Source of the DNA: Endomicrobium sp.
GTDB lineage: Bacteria; Elusimicrobiota; Endomicrobiia; Endomicrobiales; Endomicrobiaceae
Direction of reading: 5' to 3'
Assembly: GCA_031290155.1 (NCBI GenBank)
Contig: JAITOB010000008.1
Location: forward strand, 78,603 to 142,602
DNA length: 64,000 bases
This document shows positions 11,086 through 23,574 of the stretch, one piece after another (the first letter of the stretch is position 1; each line of letters opens with the position of its first letter). The notes under the pieces are model-generated. The model was not told the DNA's origin and ran no database searches. It saw nothing but the letters and a program-made list of their open reading frames with translations. The position numbers and the translations under genes were made by a program.

Positions 11086-11303
11086 TTTTATTTGTGATTA
11101 TTATACGAATAAATTTAGATATATTAGTTTTTGGATAGTTGAATTTTATACGGGTAAAAAAATACTTAAATTGTAATATTTAGTTGAGTATGAGTTTGTT
11201 AGAATTATTGGGTATAAATTTGACATAATTAAATTTATATATAAAAAAGATATGGCTGCTATTGACTTGTAATGCGGTAAATATTATATCAGGAGATGTT
11301 ATA

Positions 11304-12155
11304 ATGGAAACGAGAGACTTGGAAATAATATCTGCGAATGTCAGAAAAGATATTGTTAAGATGTTGAATGTCTCAGGTTCAGGACATCCTGGAGGTAGTT
11401 TATCTGCGGTTGAGCTTTTGGTAGCATTGTATTTTAAGCACATGAATTTTAATCCTAAAGATACTACTGCTCCAGACAGGGATTATTTTATTTTATCTAA
11501 AGGGCATGTTTGTCCTGTACTTTATGCCGTTTTGGCACAACTTGAATGTTTTAACGCTGACGAATTGTGTACTTTGAGAAAAATTGGCAGCAGACTTCAG
11601 GGACATCCGTCTAAAGATGAGGGACTTCCTGGAATAGAGGTATCTACCGGCTCTTTGGGATATGGTTTGTCAATAGGAGCGGGAATTGCAATAGGTATGA
11701 GGCAGGTAAAGAAGAACAATAAAGTTTATGTACTTATGGGAGATGGAGAACAGCAGGAAGGAAGCATTTGGGAAGGAATAATGTCTGCAGCGCATTATAA
11801 GCTTGATAATCTTTGTGCAATTGTTGACGATAATGGCATACAGATAGACGGAGCTACAAAAGATATAATGAATGTTGAACCATTGGTGGATAAATATGGA
11901 GCTTTTGGTTGGAATGTTATGGCAATAGACGGGCATAATCTTGATGAGATAGACAAAGCCTATTTCCAGTTTAAAATGAACTCTAAAGGACAAGGAAAGC
12001 CTACAGCGATAATAGCAAAGACTGTTAAGGGAAAAGGAGTTTCGTTTATGGAGAATCTTGCTGCTTGGCATGGCAAGACTCCGTCAAAAGAGGAATTAGA
12101 AAAAGCATTAAAAGAAATTGATGAAAATTTAACGCGGAAACAAAAATTACAATAA
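11304..12155 (+). CDS. Transketolase, N-terminal subunit
   Basis: METRDLEIISANVRKDIVKMLNVSGSGHPGGSLSAVELLVALYF, GDGEQQEGSIWEGIMSAAHYKLDNLCAIVDDNGIQIDG. Confidence 0.94.
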   Translation: METRDLEIISANVRKDIVKMLNVSGSGHPGGSLSAVELLVALYFKHMNFNPKDTTAPDRDYFILSKGHVCPVLYAVLAQLECFNADELCTLRKIGSRLQGHPSKDEGLPGIEVSTGSLGYGLSIGAGIAIGMRQVKKNNKVYVLMGDGEQQEGSIWEGIMSAAHYKLDNLCAIVDDNGIQIDGATKDIMNVEPLVDKYGAFGWNVMAIDGHNLDEIDKAYFQFKMNSKGQGKPTAIIAKTVKGKGVSFMENLAAWHGKTPSKEELEKALKEIDENLTRKQKLQ

Positions 12156-12214
12156 TAATTTAATAATTTATTATATAGAAGTTTTCGTATTTAATAAAAG
12201 CGCTTCTTTGGAAA

Positions 12215-13117
12215 TGAGGAGTGGGATATAAAAGGATAAAATTATTGTGCCCTAATGGTGATAGTTTGGACATTACCGGGGCTGGTAACACTTGCGTAGC
12301 GGTTGGTTCAGGTATAATAACTTTAGAAAATGTCGGTTTGTGCAGTATAGGCACATCCGTAGTTTTTTATCTTATGAAGGCAAGCACTGTTAAAGATTAT
12401 AAAGGGTGTCTGCATTTTTTAATCATGTTGTAAAAGACTGTTACTATTCTATGGGCGTTACATTATCTACAGGAAGCAGTTTAGGCTGGTTTATAAAATA
12501 TTTTACCGGAAATTTAAGTTTTGAAGAGCTGCTTAGAGGTATTGATAGTGTAGAGGTAAGTTCAGATAATTTACTGTTTACTCCATATCTTGCTGGTGAG
12601 CGTACGCCTTACGCAGATAGTCAAATGCGAGGGAGTTTTATAAGCATAGATAGTAAGTTCGACTGCATTTTATAAGAGCCGTTGTTGAGGGGAATTACTT
12701 TTTCTCTTAAAGACTCAATGGAAATTATGAAAAAAATTGCCGATGAAATGTTTTGAATGTATAGTGTCTGTAGGCGTCGGTGCAAAAAATAGAGGTTGGC
12801 TGCAGATACGAGCAGATATTTTTATTCCAAAGTTACAAATCTTACTGTTGAGCAGGGACCGTCGTTTGGTGCTACAAATCATAGCAGCGGTTGAAATCGG
12901 CTGGTATAAAGATTTCAACTCTTGTGCTGATAAGTTTATTGCTTTTAGAGATACTTTTTATCCCGATAAAAAGAGAGTGGGGAAATACGAGAAAATATAC
13001 GAATTATACAAACAGGTATATCTGCCTACAAAAAATATCTGTAAAATAAAGTATAAAAGTATAGTTAAAACTAATAACGTGCTGAGCATTAAATATATTA
13101 ATGCTCAGCAATAAAGA
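12215..13117 (+). pseudogene. xylB: Xylulokinase remnant (N-terminal part missing, frameshifts)
   Basis: GAGNTCVAVGSGIITLENVGLCSIGTS / KGCLHFFNHVVKDCYYSMGVTLSTGSSLGWFIKYF / LLFTPYLAGERTPYADSQMRGSFI across frames. Confidence 0.82.
13080..13110. repeat. Perfect 13-bp inverted repeat with 5-nt loop
   Basis: TGCTGAGCATTAA-ATATA-TTAATGCTCAGCA at 13080-13110; no U-tract follows. Confidence 0.85.
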
Positions 13118-13132
13118 ATAGCAAAGGATGGA

Positions 13133-14460
13133 ATGAAAAACATCAAAAAAGTTTTGTGTTTTTTTTCGGAGCACTCGGAGGACTTTTATTTGGTTGTTTG
13201 GGAGTTATTTCAGGAGCTATTTTATTTATTAAGCCTGCAATGGGGCTGTGCGAATTTTAAGTTGCCGCCGTTGTAAGTTCCCTAATGTTTGGAGTAGTGA
13301 TCGGTGCGGCTACTATAAGCTCTTTATCTGATAAATCTGGCAGACGAAAATTAGTATTGACTACAGCATTGTGTTTTGTTTTGCTTCGCTTGTCAGTGCT
13401 TCTGCTATGGATTTTGTTTCTTTAACAATTTCAAGATTAGTTTTGGGTGCGGCGGTTGGCGGAGCTTCTGCGGTTGTCCCTCTTTATTTAGCGGAAATGG
13501 CGCCTGCAAACAAAAGAGGAATGTTGTCTGGCTTAAACCAGCTATGATTATGAGCGGATTTTTGTTGGCTTACTATAGTCAATCTTGTATTTGTAGAAAT
13601 CTCTGGCGGCTGGAGACTTATGTTGGAACTTAGTGCCCTACCTGCATCTCTATTGTTTTTACGAACTATTTTTTTACCAGAAAGTCCAAGATGGCTTAAT
13701 AAGTAAAGGTAAGGAATCAACTGCAAGAGATATTTTGAACAACTTAAGAGGCAGTGTCAACGAAGTAAAAAAAGAACTGAAGGAAATAAAAGATGGCAAT
13801 GCTAAAGAAGGTAACGGCGGATTTGTTATGTCAAAATGGGTCAGACCTGCGCTTATTATTGGCATAGAGTTTAGCGCATATTTCAACAAATAATATGGCT
13901 AATACTGTTCTTTATTATGCGCCAACAATATTTACAAATGTCGGGTTAGGTTCTTCTGTTGCTGTTTTAGGCACGGTTGGAATCGGCGTTTTAAATGTCA
14001 TAGTAACTTCGATAGCTTTACTTATTATGGATAAGTTTGATAGAAAAATGCTTATTGCGGGAAGTATTGGTATGATTGTGTCGTTGTTTGCATTAGGCAT
14101 GTTGTCGGAGTTTGTAGGCGCAAATTCTGCTGCTGCGTCTCGTGGTACTATAATATCCTGCTGTTTATATTATGTTTTCTGCGCTACTTGGGGATCAGTT
14201 GTGTGGATTATGGTAGGCGAAATATTCCCTCTAAAAGTCAGAGGGCTAGGTGTGAAATAAGCAGCGTTGCAAACCGGACCGCTAATATCTAATTGTATTT
14301 TTAACATTTCCACGGCTTTAAGTAGATTTGGTACTAAACTTTTTCTTCTTTATGCCGTTATTGCTGTTTTTTTCCATGTTGTTTGTAAAGTATAAAGTTT
14401 TTGAAACACGCGGACGCAGTTTAGAAGAAATAGAATCAACTTTACAAAAGGGTATATAGA
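13133..14460 (+). pseudogene. xylE: MFS sugar/H+ symporter (XylE-like), multiply frameshifted
   Basis: [100 protein letters not shown]. Confidence 0.85.
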
Positions 14461-14461
14461 T

Positions 14462-15540
14462 ATGAATTGTAAAAAACAACTTTTTTGGAGTTTGTAAAGG
14501 CCAGGATGTGTATTCTTTTATTTTTAGCAATGACAACGGATTTAAAATTGAGTGCATATCTTACGGAGCAATGTTAAAAGCTGCTTATTTCCGCGCTAAA
14601 GATAAAGGCTCCGATAGTGAAAACAAAAGTATTGTTTTAGGATACGATAATTTAGACGATTATTTAAAGGATACTTATTTTTTTTGGGTTCATCTCTGTT
14701 GGCAGAATAGGGAGCAAATTTTGAATTAGACGGCAAAATATATACAATATTGATAAAAATGATGGCATTAATAATCTGCACGGCGGCAAGAATGGATTTC
14801 ACTCTTTAATATGGAATGGAGAGATAATAGACGGCAAAAAAACAGGAGTGAAATTTTCTAAAGTCGTTAAATCTGACGAAGATATGTTTCCGGACAATAT
14901 GAGTTTAGAGATAACATATTTGTTGAACAATGAATATGAATTAGAAATAATTTTTAAAGCTTCTTCAGATAAAATTACTTTATTTAATCCTACAAATCAT
15001 GCTTATTTTAATCCTGATTTAAATCAGGATAACAGTATTTTAAATCATTATCTTACTCTCAATGCGGATTAAATGATTTGCAGACGTATAAAAATCTCAT
15101 TCTGTCAGGCAGTAGAATTGATGAAAATGACTGCGTATGATTTTACAAAAGAGCGTTTGATTGACGACAGTTTGAACATTTTAACAAAAAATATTCCGTT
15201 AAAGGCGCAGGACTTGATACTCCGTTCTGTTTAAATTCTTCTATTGCCGGCCTATACTGAAAATGCAGATAAAACTCGCTCTATAACTGTTACTACAGAT
15301 AGAAATGCCATAGTTGCATATACGTCAAATTATTTTGATAATAAACAATTAATAAATGGTATATATTCTAAACCTTATATAGGGATAGCGCTGGAAGTAC
15401 AAACTTTACCTGACGCAATTCATCATAAAGGGTTTGGAGATGTGATTACGAGGTCAAAAATAAAAGAATATAAGACAATTATAAAAATGTGTCAACATTA
15501 TTATAATTGTGAGAACATGATAAAAAGTATGGAGAGAAAA
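14462..15540 (+). pseudogene. galM: Aldose 1-epimerase, multiply frameshifted
   Basis: NDNGFKIECISYGAML, SIVLGYDNLDDYLKD, NNLHGGKNGFHSLIW, DKITLFNPTNHAYFNPDLNQD, PYIGIALEVQTLPDAIHHKGFGDVI. Confidence 0.85.
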
Positions 15541-15542
15541 AT

Positions 15543-16493
15543 ATGATTGAAACTTTTGGCAATAAGGCTACAAGGTTTGGTTTTGGAGATGCCCTTATAG
15601 AACTTGGAAAAACAAATCCCAAGGTTTTTGCTTTAGGAGCGGATACCACTGGCTCGGTTACAATGGGCAATTTTGCAAAAATGTTTCCTGACAGGTTTAT
15701 AAATGTTGGTATTGCAGAAACGAATTTAGTAGGCATAGCCTCGGGACTCGCCGTTGCTGGATTTATTCCATTTATATCAACTTACGGAGTTTTTGTAGCT
15801 GGAAGGCCGTGGGAGCAAATAAGAACAACTGTATGTTATTCTAATTTGAATGTAAAATTATGCGGTTCTCATGCCGGACTTATGGTAGGACCTGACGGCG
15901 CAACTCATCAAGCTTTGGAAGAAATTTCTATAATGAGATGTATTCCTAGAATGAAAGTTGTATGTCCATGTGATTTTCTTGAAACAAAAAAAGCGGTAAT
16001 GGCAAGCGCGTATTTAGAAGGCCCTGTGTATATAAGGTTTGGAAGAGAAAGTACGCCTATATTAACGAAAGAAGATAGTATTTTTGAAATAGGAAAAGCA
16101 AATGTTTTAAAAGACGGTAACGATGTTGCTATTATGGCGTGCGGTACGATGGTTTATGAATCTTTAATAGCTGCTGATATTTTAGAAAAAAAGGGTATAA
16201 ATGCGAAAGTTGTAAATATTCACACTGTTAAACCAATAGACGAAAAGGCGATTATTGATGCCGCCAAAGAATGCGGCGCAGTAGTAACTGCAGAAGAGCA
16301 TCAGCTTTATGGAGGATTTGGTTCTGCGGTTTCAGAAGTTTTAGTCAAAAATTATCCTGTTCCTGTTGAAATGATAGGTGTTAATGATAAATTTGGCGAG
16401 TCTGGCGATGCTATGGATCTGCTCTCTAAATTTGGATTGAGAGACGTAAATATTGTGGATGCGGTACTAAAGGTTTTAAAAAGAAAAAAGTGA
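15543..16493 (+). CDS. Transketolase, C-terminal subunit
   Basis: [70 protein letters not shown]. Confidence 0.94.
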   Translation: MIETFGNKATRFGFGDALIELGKTNPKVFALGADTTGSVTMGNFAKMFPDRFINVGIAETNLVGIASGLAVAGFIPFISTYGVFVAGRPWEQIRTTVCYSNLNVKLCGSHAGLMVGPDGATHQALEEISIMRCIPRMKVVCPCDFLETKKAVMASAYLEGPVYIRFGRESTPILTKEDSIFEIGKANVLKDGNDVAIMACGTMVYESLIAADILEKKGINAKVVNIHTVKPIDEKAIIDAAKECGAVVTAEEHQLYGGFGSAVSEVLVKNYPVPVEMIGVNDKFGESGDAMDLLSKFGLRDVNIVDAVLKVLKRKK

Positions 16494-16494
16494 T

Positions 16495-17640
16495 ATGCCA
16501 AAAGGAGTTATTTTAATTGTTTTAGATAGTGCAGGTGTTAGCGAACTTCCTGACGCTGCTGTTTATAGAGATGAAGGCGCAAATACGATAGGTCATATTT
16601 TGATTCAATGGGCACTTCTTTTTCTCTTCCCAATATGGCAGAACTGGGATTATATAAGCTTTTAAACGACAATAAAAAATCTTTTTTTGACGTAAATATT
16701 AATGGCTGTTTTGGTAAAATGGCTACAAAATCGCCTGTTAAAGATACTACGGCCGGTCATTGGGAAATAGCAGGTATAGTTTTGAGTAAATCGTTTCCTG
16801 TATATCAAAATGGATTTCCTAAAGAAATAATAGAAGAATTTGAAAAGCAAATAGGTATAAAATAATAGGAAATTATAGTGCTTCTGGTACTGAAATAATC
16901 AAACAACTCGGGTTAGGACATTAGAAAACAGGATGTCCGATTGTTTACGGTTCAGCCGATTCTGTCTTTCAAATAGCCGCTCACGAAGAAACTTTTGGAT
17001 TAAATAAACCGTATGAAATATGTAAAACTGCGCATGGTATTTTACGAGGCAAAAATGCCGTAGGAAGAGTTATTTATACAAGGACAATAAATAGAAGAGA
17101 TTATTCTTTAACTCCGTTTGAAAATACAATTTTAGATGAAATAAATAATTCTAACGGTAACGTTACTGCTATAGGTAAGATAGAAGATATTTTAACGGTA
17201 AAGGAATAACGAACTCTATCCATACCAAAGATAATTCAAGCGGTATGCAGGCAACTTTAAATGAAGTAAAACAATCTTTTGATAAAATAGCGTTAATTTT
17301 ACTAATCTTGTTGATTTTGACATGCTTTGGGGACATAGGCGAAATATATCTGCTTATGTAGAAGGACTTAAAGATTTTGATGATTTCTGCCTATACTTAT
17401 AAAAGAATTGAAAGATGATGATATACTTATTATTACAGCAGGTCATGGGCGAACCCGTCGTATAAATTTCATACCGCCCATACGAGAGAATATGTTCCTC
17501 TGCCGTTATATGAAAAGTTGAAGAAAAATATCAATTTGGGAGTAAGAGATACTCTGTCTGATATTGCGCGGACTATTGCTGATGTTTTCGAACTTTCAGC
17601 AATGAAAAACGGATTAAGCTTCAAAAATTTAATTATTTAA
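16495..17640 (+). pseudogene. deoB: Phosphopentomutase, frameshifted
   Basis: [122 protein letters not shown]. Confidence 0.88.
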
Positions 17641-18239
17641 TTCTCAAATTTTATATACATCTTGAAAGATGAAATAAAGTATATTTTAGTAAATTCAAAA
17701 TAATAATAACATTCTTTTCTTTATGAAGTTTTAGTTATGCAAATTAGTTGCCGTATTATTGTTTCATGGCAAGCAGGTACTTACATAGATAAAATAAAAA
17801 GGTCTTTGCTTTTTAAGATAACAGTGCAAGACTGACTGTGCAGTAAAAATAATTTTCTTGTTATGTGCCGTCAGCATCTTGATAATAGTAAAACATAGAC
17901 TGCTCGCCTGAATTTACTTCTAGGTTATGGTATCTCGCGAGTATAGGCAGTTTGTGAGGGAGTCGGGTATGAGAGTTTTATGATCTCCTTCCTCTTGTAC
18001 TTGGCGTAAAAAGAAAAGTTTATTAATATGAATATGATTTTATTCTATAAGAAATTCTGTTTCTTATAGTTTATTATTTTATATTACTTGAAAGCCGGAT
18101 TTTGTATATTTTGACAGCAGGTTTTTTGACTGTTATGAAATTCTTGAAAATAAATAATAATCTATAAATTAAAACAATATAAAAATACCGGTATTTATCA
18201 GCAGATTTAGGAGAATCAACATAAATAAGACCTTGCGAT

Positions 18240-19060
18240 GTGATTTATAAAAAAAAGAAATAGAGTTTATGGTGTTCAGTTATAATAACGAGGATATTTC
18301 GGACTATCAAATGTCGGCTTTTTTAATGTCTATATTTTTTACTGGTATGACCGATGAAGAGATATTTTTTTGACGGGCGTTATGGTAATTCTGATAATAC
18401 AATAGACTTGTCTAAATTAAATTTTATGTCTGCAGATAAACATTCCACAGGCGCAGTAGGAGACGGAACGTCTATCATAATTGCTCCCCCCTAAATTGTT
18501 TCAAGTACGGGTATTTGTGTGCCTATGATGGCTGGAAGAGGTTTAGGACATACAGGAGAGGGACGCTTGACAAACTACCAGGATTTAGAACTCAGTCCGA
18601 CAAAAAGAATTTTTAGAGTTTTTAGAATATTCAGGAGCAGCTATTATAGGACAGACATCGGATATCGCTCCTGTAGATAAAAATGTATGCGCTGAGAGAT
18701 ACAAAACTGCGGCGGTAGAATCTATACCGCTGATAAGCGCCGGAGTGAATGTCTAAAAAAATTGCGGAAGGCGTAAAAACTCTTGTTTTGGATGTAAAAA
18801 CAGGCGATGGTGCTTTTATGAAAGAATATTCTAAAGCAAAAGAACTTGTGCAAAAAATGATAATTATCGGCAAAAAGTTTGGAATAAATATGTCGGCTGC
18901 AATTACTGATATGGATACGCCTTTAGAAAATTGCGTGGGTAATTCGCTTGAAATTAAGTGGGCAGTAGAAATTTTGTTTTATAAAAAAACAGACGATTAC
19001 GTTGAGAAAAATGAAATTATTGCTGAACTTGTTTATAATTCTTTAAAAAATATAGAATAA
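18240..19060 (+). pseudogene. Pyrimidine-nucleoside/thymidine phosphorylase, frameshifted
   Basis: DLSKLNFMSADKHSTGAVGDGTSIIIAPP, VPMMAGRGLGHTGEGRL, GAAIIGQTSDIAPVDK, TLVLDVKTGDGAFMK, AAITDMDTPLENCVGNSLEI. Confidence 0.87.
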
Positions 19061-19136
19061 CCTGAATTAATTATGAACGATGCGTATATGATATCTGAAA
19101 ATAAAAATGAAAGCAGAAAATTAATAAAGGAAATAC

Positions 19137-21135
19137 TTTGACTATAAACGATGCGGGAAAAGAGTGGCAAATAGTTAAAGAAGACTCCTCGAAAATCTCT
19201 GCAACTTCTTCTTCTCTGCCCTTAGTTTCAAAGATTGCTTCAGTACTTGTAAACAGAGGCATTAATACTGTTAAAATCAAAAATATTTATTAACGGTGGA
19301 ATTGAAAATTACATAATCCATTTTTATTTGCTGATCAGAAAGCTGTTGACAGAATAAGAAGAGCTATAGATTTAGATGAGACTATTCTTGTTTATAGCGA
19401 CAGAGATGTAGACGGGGCTACGCGTAAATATAATTGTGAATACAATAAGACTTTTAGACGGAAATATGCAATAGTATGTTCCTACCGATGAAGGATATGG
19501 CGTTCACAAGGATATTTTTCAAAATATTTGTCTGAAAATGTTAAAGTTTTAATTACCGTTGACTGCGGAATTTCTGCCGTAGAAGAAATTTCTTATGCTA
19601 AAACGCTTGGTATGGATGTTATACTTACAGATCATCACTAACCTCCCTACTGCCTTCTGAATGCCGATGCTATCATAAATCCTAAAATTTACGGTTCAAG
19701 ATACTCTTTTAAGATATATCTGGATGCGTCGTATCTTTGAAAACTATGCAGGCTCTTATGCTTACTTTCAGCAAGGAGTACAATAAAGAGATCATGTTAT
19801 GTTACAGCTTAAAAAACGACGATGATTTTGAAGGTAATTATGTTTGCTTGAATAATGATTTGGAAACAGAAAAATCTGAATTTAAATCTATTTTGGAATA
19901 AAACAAATTATCAAAAGAGTTTTTAAAATTTATACCAACAGCATAGATATAAAAAATCTTTTAGTTCAAAGCAATGCCCTTTTAAAAGATAAAATAATTA
20001 TTATTGAAGATGTTGCAGATAATATTAACTGTCTTGTGCAAAAATACAAAATGAAAAAGTTTAGTAATGACTTTAGGCTTAAAGACTTTTTTGAAAAAAT
20101 CTTGATTTATGCGCTTTAGGGACTATTTCTGATTCTATGCCTTTAATTGATGAAAATAGAATTATAGTCAAAGAGGGGTTGAAAATAATTGAGACTAGCC
20201 CTTATGCATAGCCCGGGGTTAGGTCTTTTGATAGATGATGCGTTAATTTCAAAAGGCGCGTATAATATTCTGCGAAAATGGTTACACCTGTCTTGAACTC
20301 TTCAGGACGTATGGCAAGGGGAATGCTGCCTGCTCAGCTTTTTATGACAAAAGATACTTTTCAAGCAAAAATCTTTATACCGACATAATTAAATTAAATG
20401 AAGATAGAAGATGCCTTCAATCTGAAAATGTTGAACAGTTTAAACAGCTTTTAAAAGAGCAGTGCGACATTGAAAATGATAAAGTGTTGATAGCAAAAGC
20501 TTCAAACCTTAATCACGGCGTTACCGGTATTATCATCCATCGCAGATGGTAAAAATATATTCTAAACCTGCATTTTTATTTATTACAGACGGCAAAGAAG
20601 CAACAGGAGCGGCAAGATCTGTTGAAGACTTTGATGTTGTCGCCGCTCTTGAGAGCGTTAAAGATATACTTATAAAGTACGGCGGGCATAGTCGGCTGTC
20701 GGATTTACATTGGAACATTTTAAGATTGAAGAATTTACTAAAAGAATTTCAGAGTATGTGGAACAGAATTTAAAAAAAACGGTTTCCGGGAATACAATAA
20801 TTATTGAAGGCGAATTAAAAATTTCAGATATAAATATGGATTTCTATAAACAGACATAAATAATGAAACCTTTTGGAGTCGGTAATTTGAGACCTGTACT
20901 TTGTATAAAGGGTGTCACGCCTATTGAAATATCGGTTTTAGGAAACAGAGGAGAACATTTAAAGTTTAAAATTTCACAAAAAGGCAGTAGAAATGTTCAG
21001 GCTGTATTTTGGAATAAATCTAAACTGACAAAAATTGTTTGTTCAGAAAATTCTTTGGATATAGCGATATAGCAAGTAAAAATGGAAATAAAATAGCGCA
21101 GCTTCAAGTAATAGATATAAAACCTGTGTATTAAA
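19137..21135 (+). pseudogene. recJ: Single-stranded-DNA-specific exonuclease RecJ, multiply frameshifted
   Basis: VYSDRDVDG, DCGISAVEEISYAKTLGMDVILTDHH, NADAIINPK, VKIYSKPAFLFITDGKEATGAARSVEDFDVVAALESVKDILIKYGGHSRL, KPFGVGNLRPVL. Confidence 0.82.
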
Positions 21136-21262
21136 AAACTTCAGTTTATCAGTATTGCAGTCATACTATATTAGCGCGTAATTATAAAATATAAGTTACT
21201 GTGTATGTTTTTATATGTTTTAGCTATTAAAATAAATAAAAGTTTAAACTAGTGGAGATTAA

Positions 21263-21440
21263 ATGAACGCAGATTTGATAAAGATTGCATTTATAGGCGG
21301 CGGATTATATGAAATTGACGGTATTGAGAATATTGTTGAGAAATATATTAGCACGCCGTTTGGTGATCCTTCAGATAAAATAATTATAGGTACAATGTTT
21401 TTTTGCCTCTTTAGGCGACAACAAATCAAAAACCGTTTTT
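21263..21440 (+). pseudogene. 5'-end remnant of methylthioadenosine phosphorylase-like gene
   Basis: IKIAFIGGGLYEIDGIENIVEKYISTPFGDPSDKIIIG resembles the MTAP N-terminus; similarity ends abruptly after about 50 codons. Confidence 0.6.
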
Positions 21441-21788
21441 CCAACAATTTCGTTGCGGGAATTTAATCCGATGCTTTTTGCCTGAATATCGTTACAACCC
21501 ATATAGATAACCAATAAACATATCCTGGCAATTTTTGAAATAATATTTTTTCTCTGAACGTTCATTTATCAATAATTTAAACAAGTCATTTTTTGACAAA
21601 TCTTCGCTTATAACTGCGTTTAATAAATCTTCATCATCAACAAAATAACTGTGATTTTGTTTATTTTCATACTCTGTTTTAAAATCTGATATTTTTGCAA
21701 ATCTATTATTGCAAAAATAAGGAAGTAATAATCTGGTGGATTCTCTAAGATATTCAAATGTGGCAAACAATACAGCAATCAGTAACAT
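21371..21788 (-). pseudogene. Fragment with PAS-domain sensor-like sequence
   Basis: Minus strand: LPGYVYW.. (one frame) followed by YMGCNDIQAKSIGLNSRNEIVGKTVFDLLSPKEAKK (next frame). Confidence 0.45.
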
Positions 21789-22079
21789 TTATATATATTT
21801 GTTTGTTTGGGTATAGCAGCGGTAAAGTCAGTATCCATTCATTTCTTCAACGAGGTTATATGAAAGTCGTTTTTTCGTTTGTATTTCGTTTAACTGCATA
21901 GGTTCCAGCGCTTTTTGTATAAAGCCTCTTGAAAAGTTTATTATCATTAATGGTTTTTATAAGCAGTTCTCTGCAGGCAGTGAAATGAGGATTTTTAATT
22001 TTATTTACGCATTCTTGCCAGTTTATCTGTACGAAATTTTCTAGTTTAGGCTGAGTTCGCCTAGTTATTCTGTTTGTTC

Positions 22080-23570
22080 TGCTTCGCCTTTAATTACAGC
22101 TTCTTCTAACTCTTCAACTGAAGATTCATTTTTTTGTTTTAATAAATAATTACAACGGCTTAAATAGTCGGTGCGTATCTCGTATTTTCGCAGGTTGCCA
22201 AATCAAAATTTTTATTAATCAGATCTATTGTAGCTTGAATCTTTCTTTTGTCATCAGGATTTTTTGTATGAGAATCCCAAAATAATACGACGGGATTTCT
22301 TATTGGCACTGCCACAGGCAGATTATGAAAAGAAGCTACGGTTGCTTCAATTTTATTATTTGCTTCATACGTTATGCCATCGTTAGATTGTTTTTTTCTA
22401 TTCATTATTACTCTCTGGTTTTATTTTAAACTTCAGGAAAGAAAATTGACATAACAAATTAATTTTTTATGCCGTAGCCGCTATTGCTTTTGTATTCTTC
22501 ATTTCTATCAACAACGTCTAATATTTCCTGCCCCCTTCGTTCTTTCTTTAAAAGAAACAGCAAGTCTTTTGAATCTTCACCTAGCAGTTCTCTATCGTTT
22601 TTAATTGGATTTTCTAAAGCAGTTTTATTTATATCAAAAAGATTATTCTCTCCTTTTTTGGCTTATTGCAAGGTCTGTTTTAATACTTTTATTAAATGCA
22701 TTTCTGTTTGCTTTCGTGCTTCCACCAAGTATGTTCTGTATTTTTGATACATTAGAATAATTCAGTTTCTTTTTATTTATTAGTTGTTCTAACTCTGTGC
22801 CTTTGTTGTTTTTATCTTTTATAGCCAGCAGAATATCGGCTACTATTCTTATTATCTCTGATTCCTGATGAAGCTGAGCTAAAGATATTTTCTTATCTGC
22901 GTATATGCCCAGCACTTCTTGATATGTGTTTTATACGCTGCATTTATTATCACTTCTGTATTTGAATGCTCAGTTCCACTGTATAAGCTGAGATATTTTC
23001 ACAATATTGCTGAAATGTTTATCAACATTTTTTTGTGCCCCATCCAACCGCATAGGGGCAGCTAATTTTGAAAGCGCTATTTTACGAGCGCTGACCAAAT
23101 TTAGATTTTCTTGTCTTGCTATTGCTTCTAAAGATTGAGAATGACGAGCATTAAAATAGTTTTTAATTGCGTTGTTGTTATTGGCATTAGTGGACTACTT
23201 TTATTAGAAGTTATAAGTTAACACTTCAAGCATTTCTTTAAATGCGGCGATATCCCTAAAGCCTGCATTCCACATTTTATTTATAATATTGTTAATTTTT
23301 TAGCTTCAATACGTTCTAATTCTAAAGCTTTAGACTGCCATGCTAAAAACTGCGTAAATGCTGAGTTGTCATCAATGTATTGTTGGGCAACGTAAGCAAA
23401 CAATCTGTTTTTTGGCATAAGTATTCTTTCTCTTTTATCATTTGTGCGCGATAAGGAAGTATCTTTATTAATTGCGTCAATGTATGAATTGATAAGAATG
23501 CTTTGTTCAGCTATCCTTGACTTTACTGAATCTTGAACTAAAATACCTCTATGTGTATCTTCTGATGTTG
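22080..23570 (-). pseudogene. Unidentified decayed minus-strand coding block
   Basis: Minus-strand fragments: MPKNRLFAYVAQQYIDDNSAFTQFLAWQSKALELERIEAKKL; RQENLNLVSARKIALSKLAAPMRLDGAQKNVDKHFSNIVKIS; MLGIYADKKISLAQLHQESEIIRIVADILLAIKDKNNKGTELEQLINKKKLN; frames change repeatedly. Confidence 0.4.
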
Positions 23571-23574
23571 TTAA

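Noticed and set aside
11670-12071. Minus-strand ORF of 133 aa opposite transketolase N-half
   Set aside because: Antisense to conserved coding sequence.
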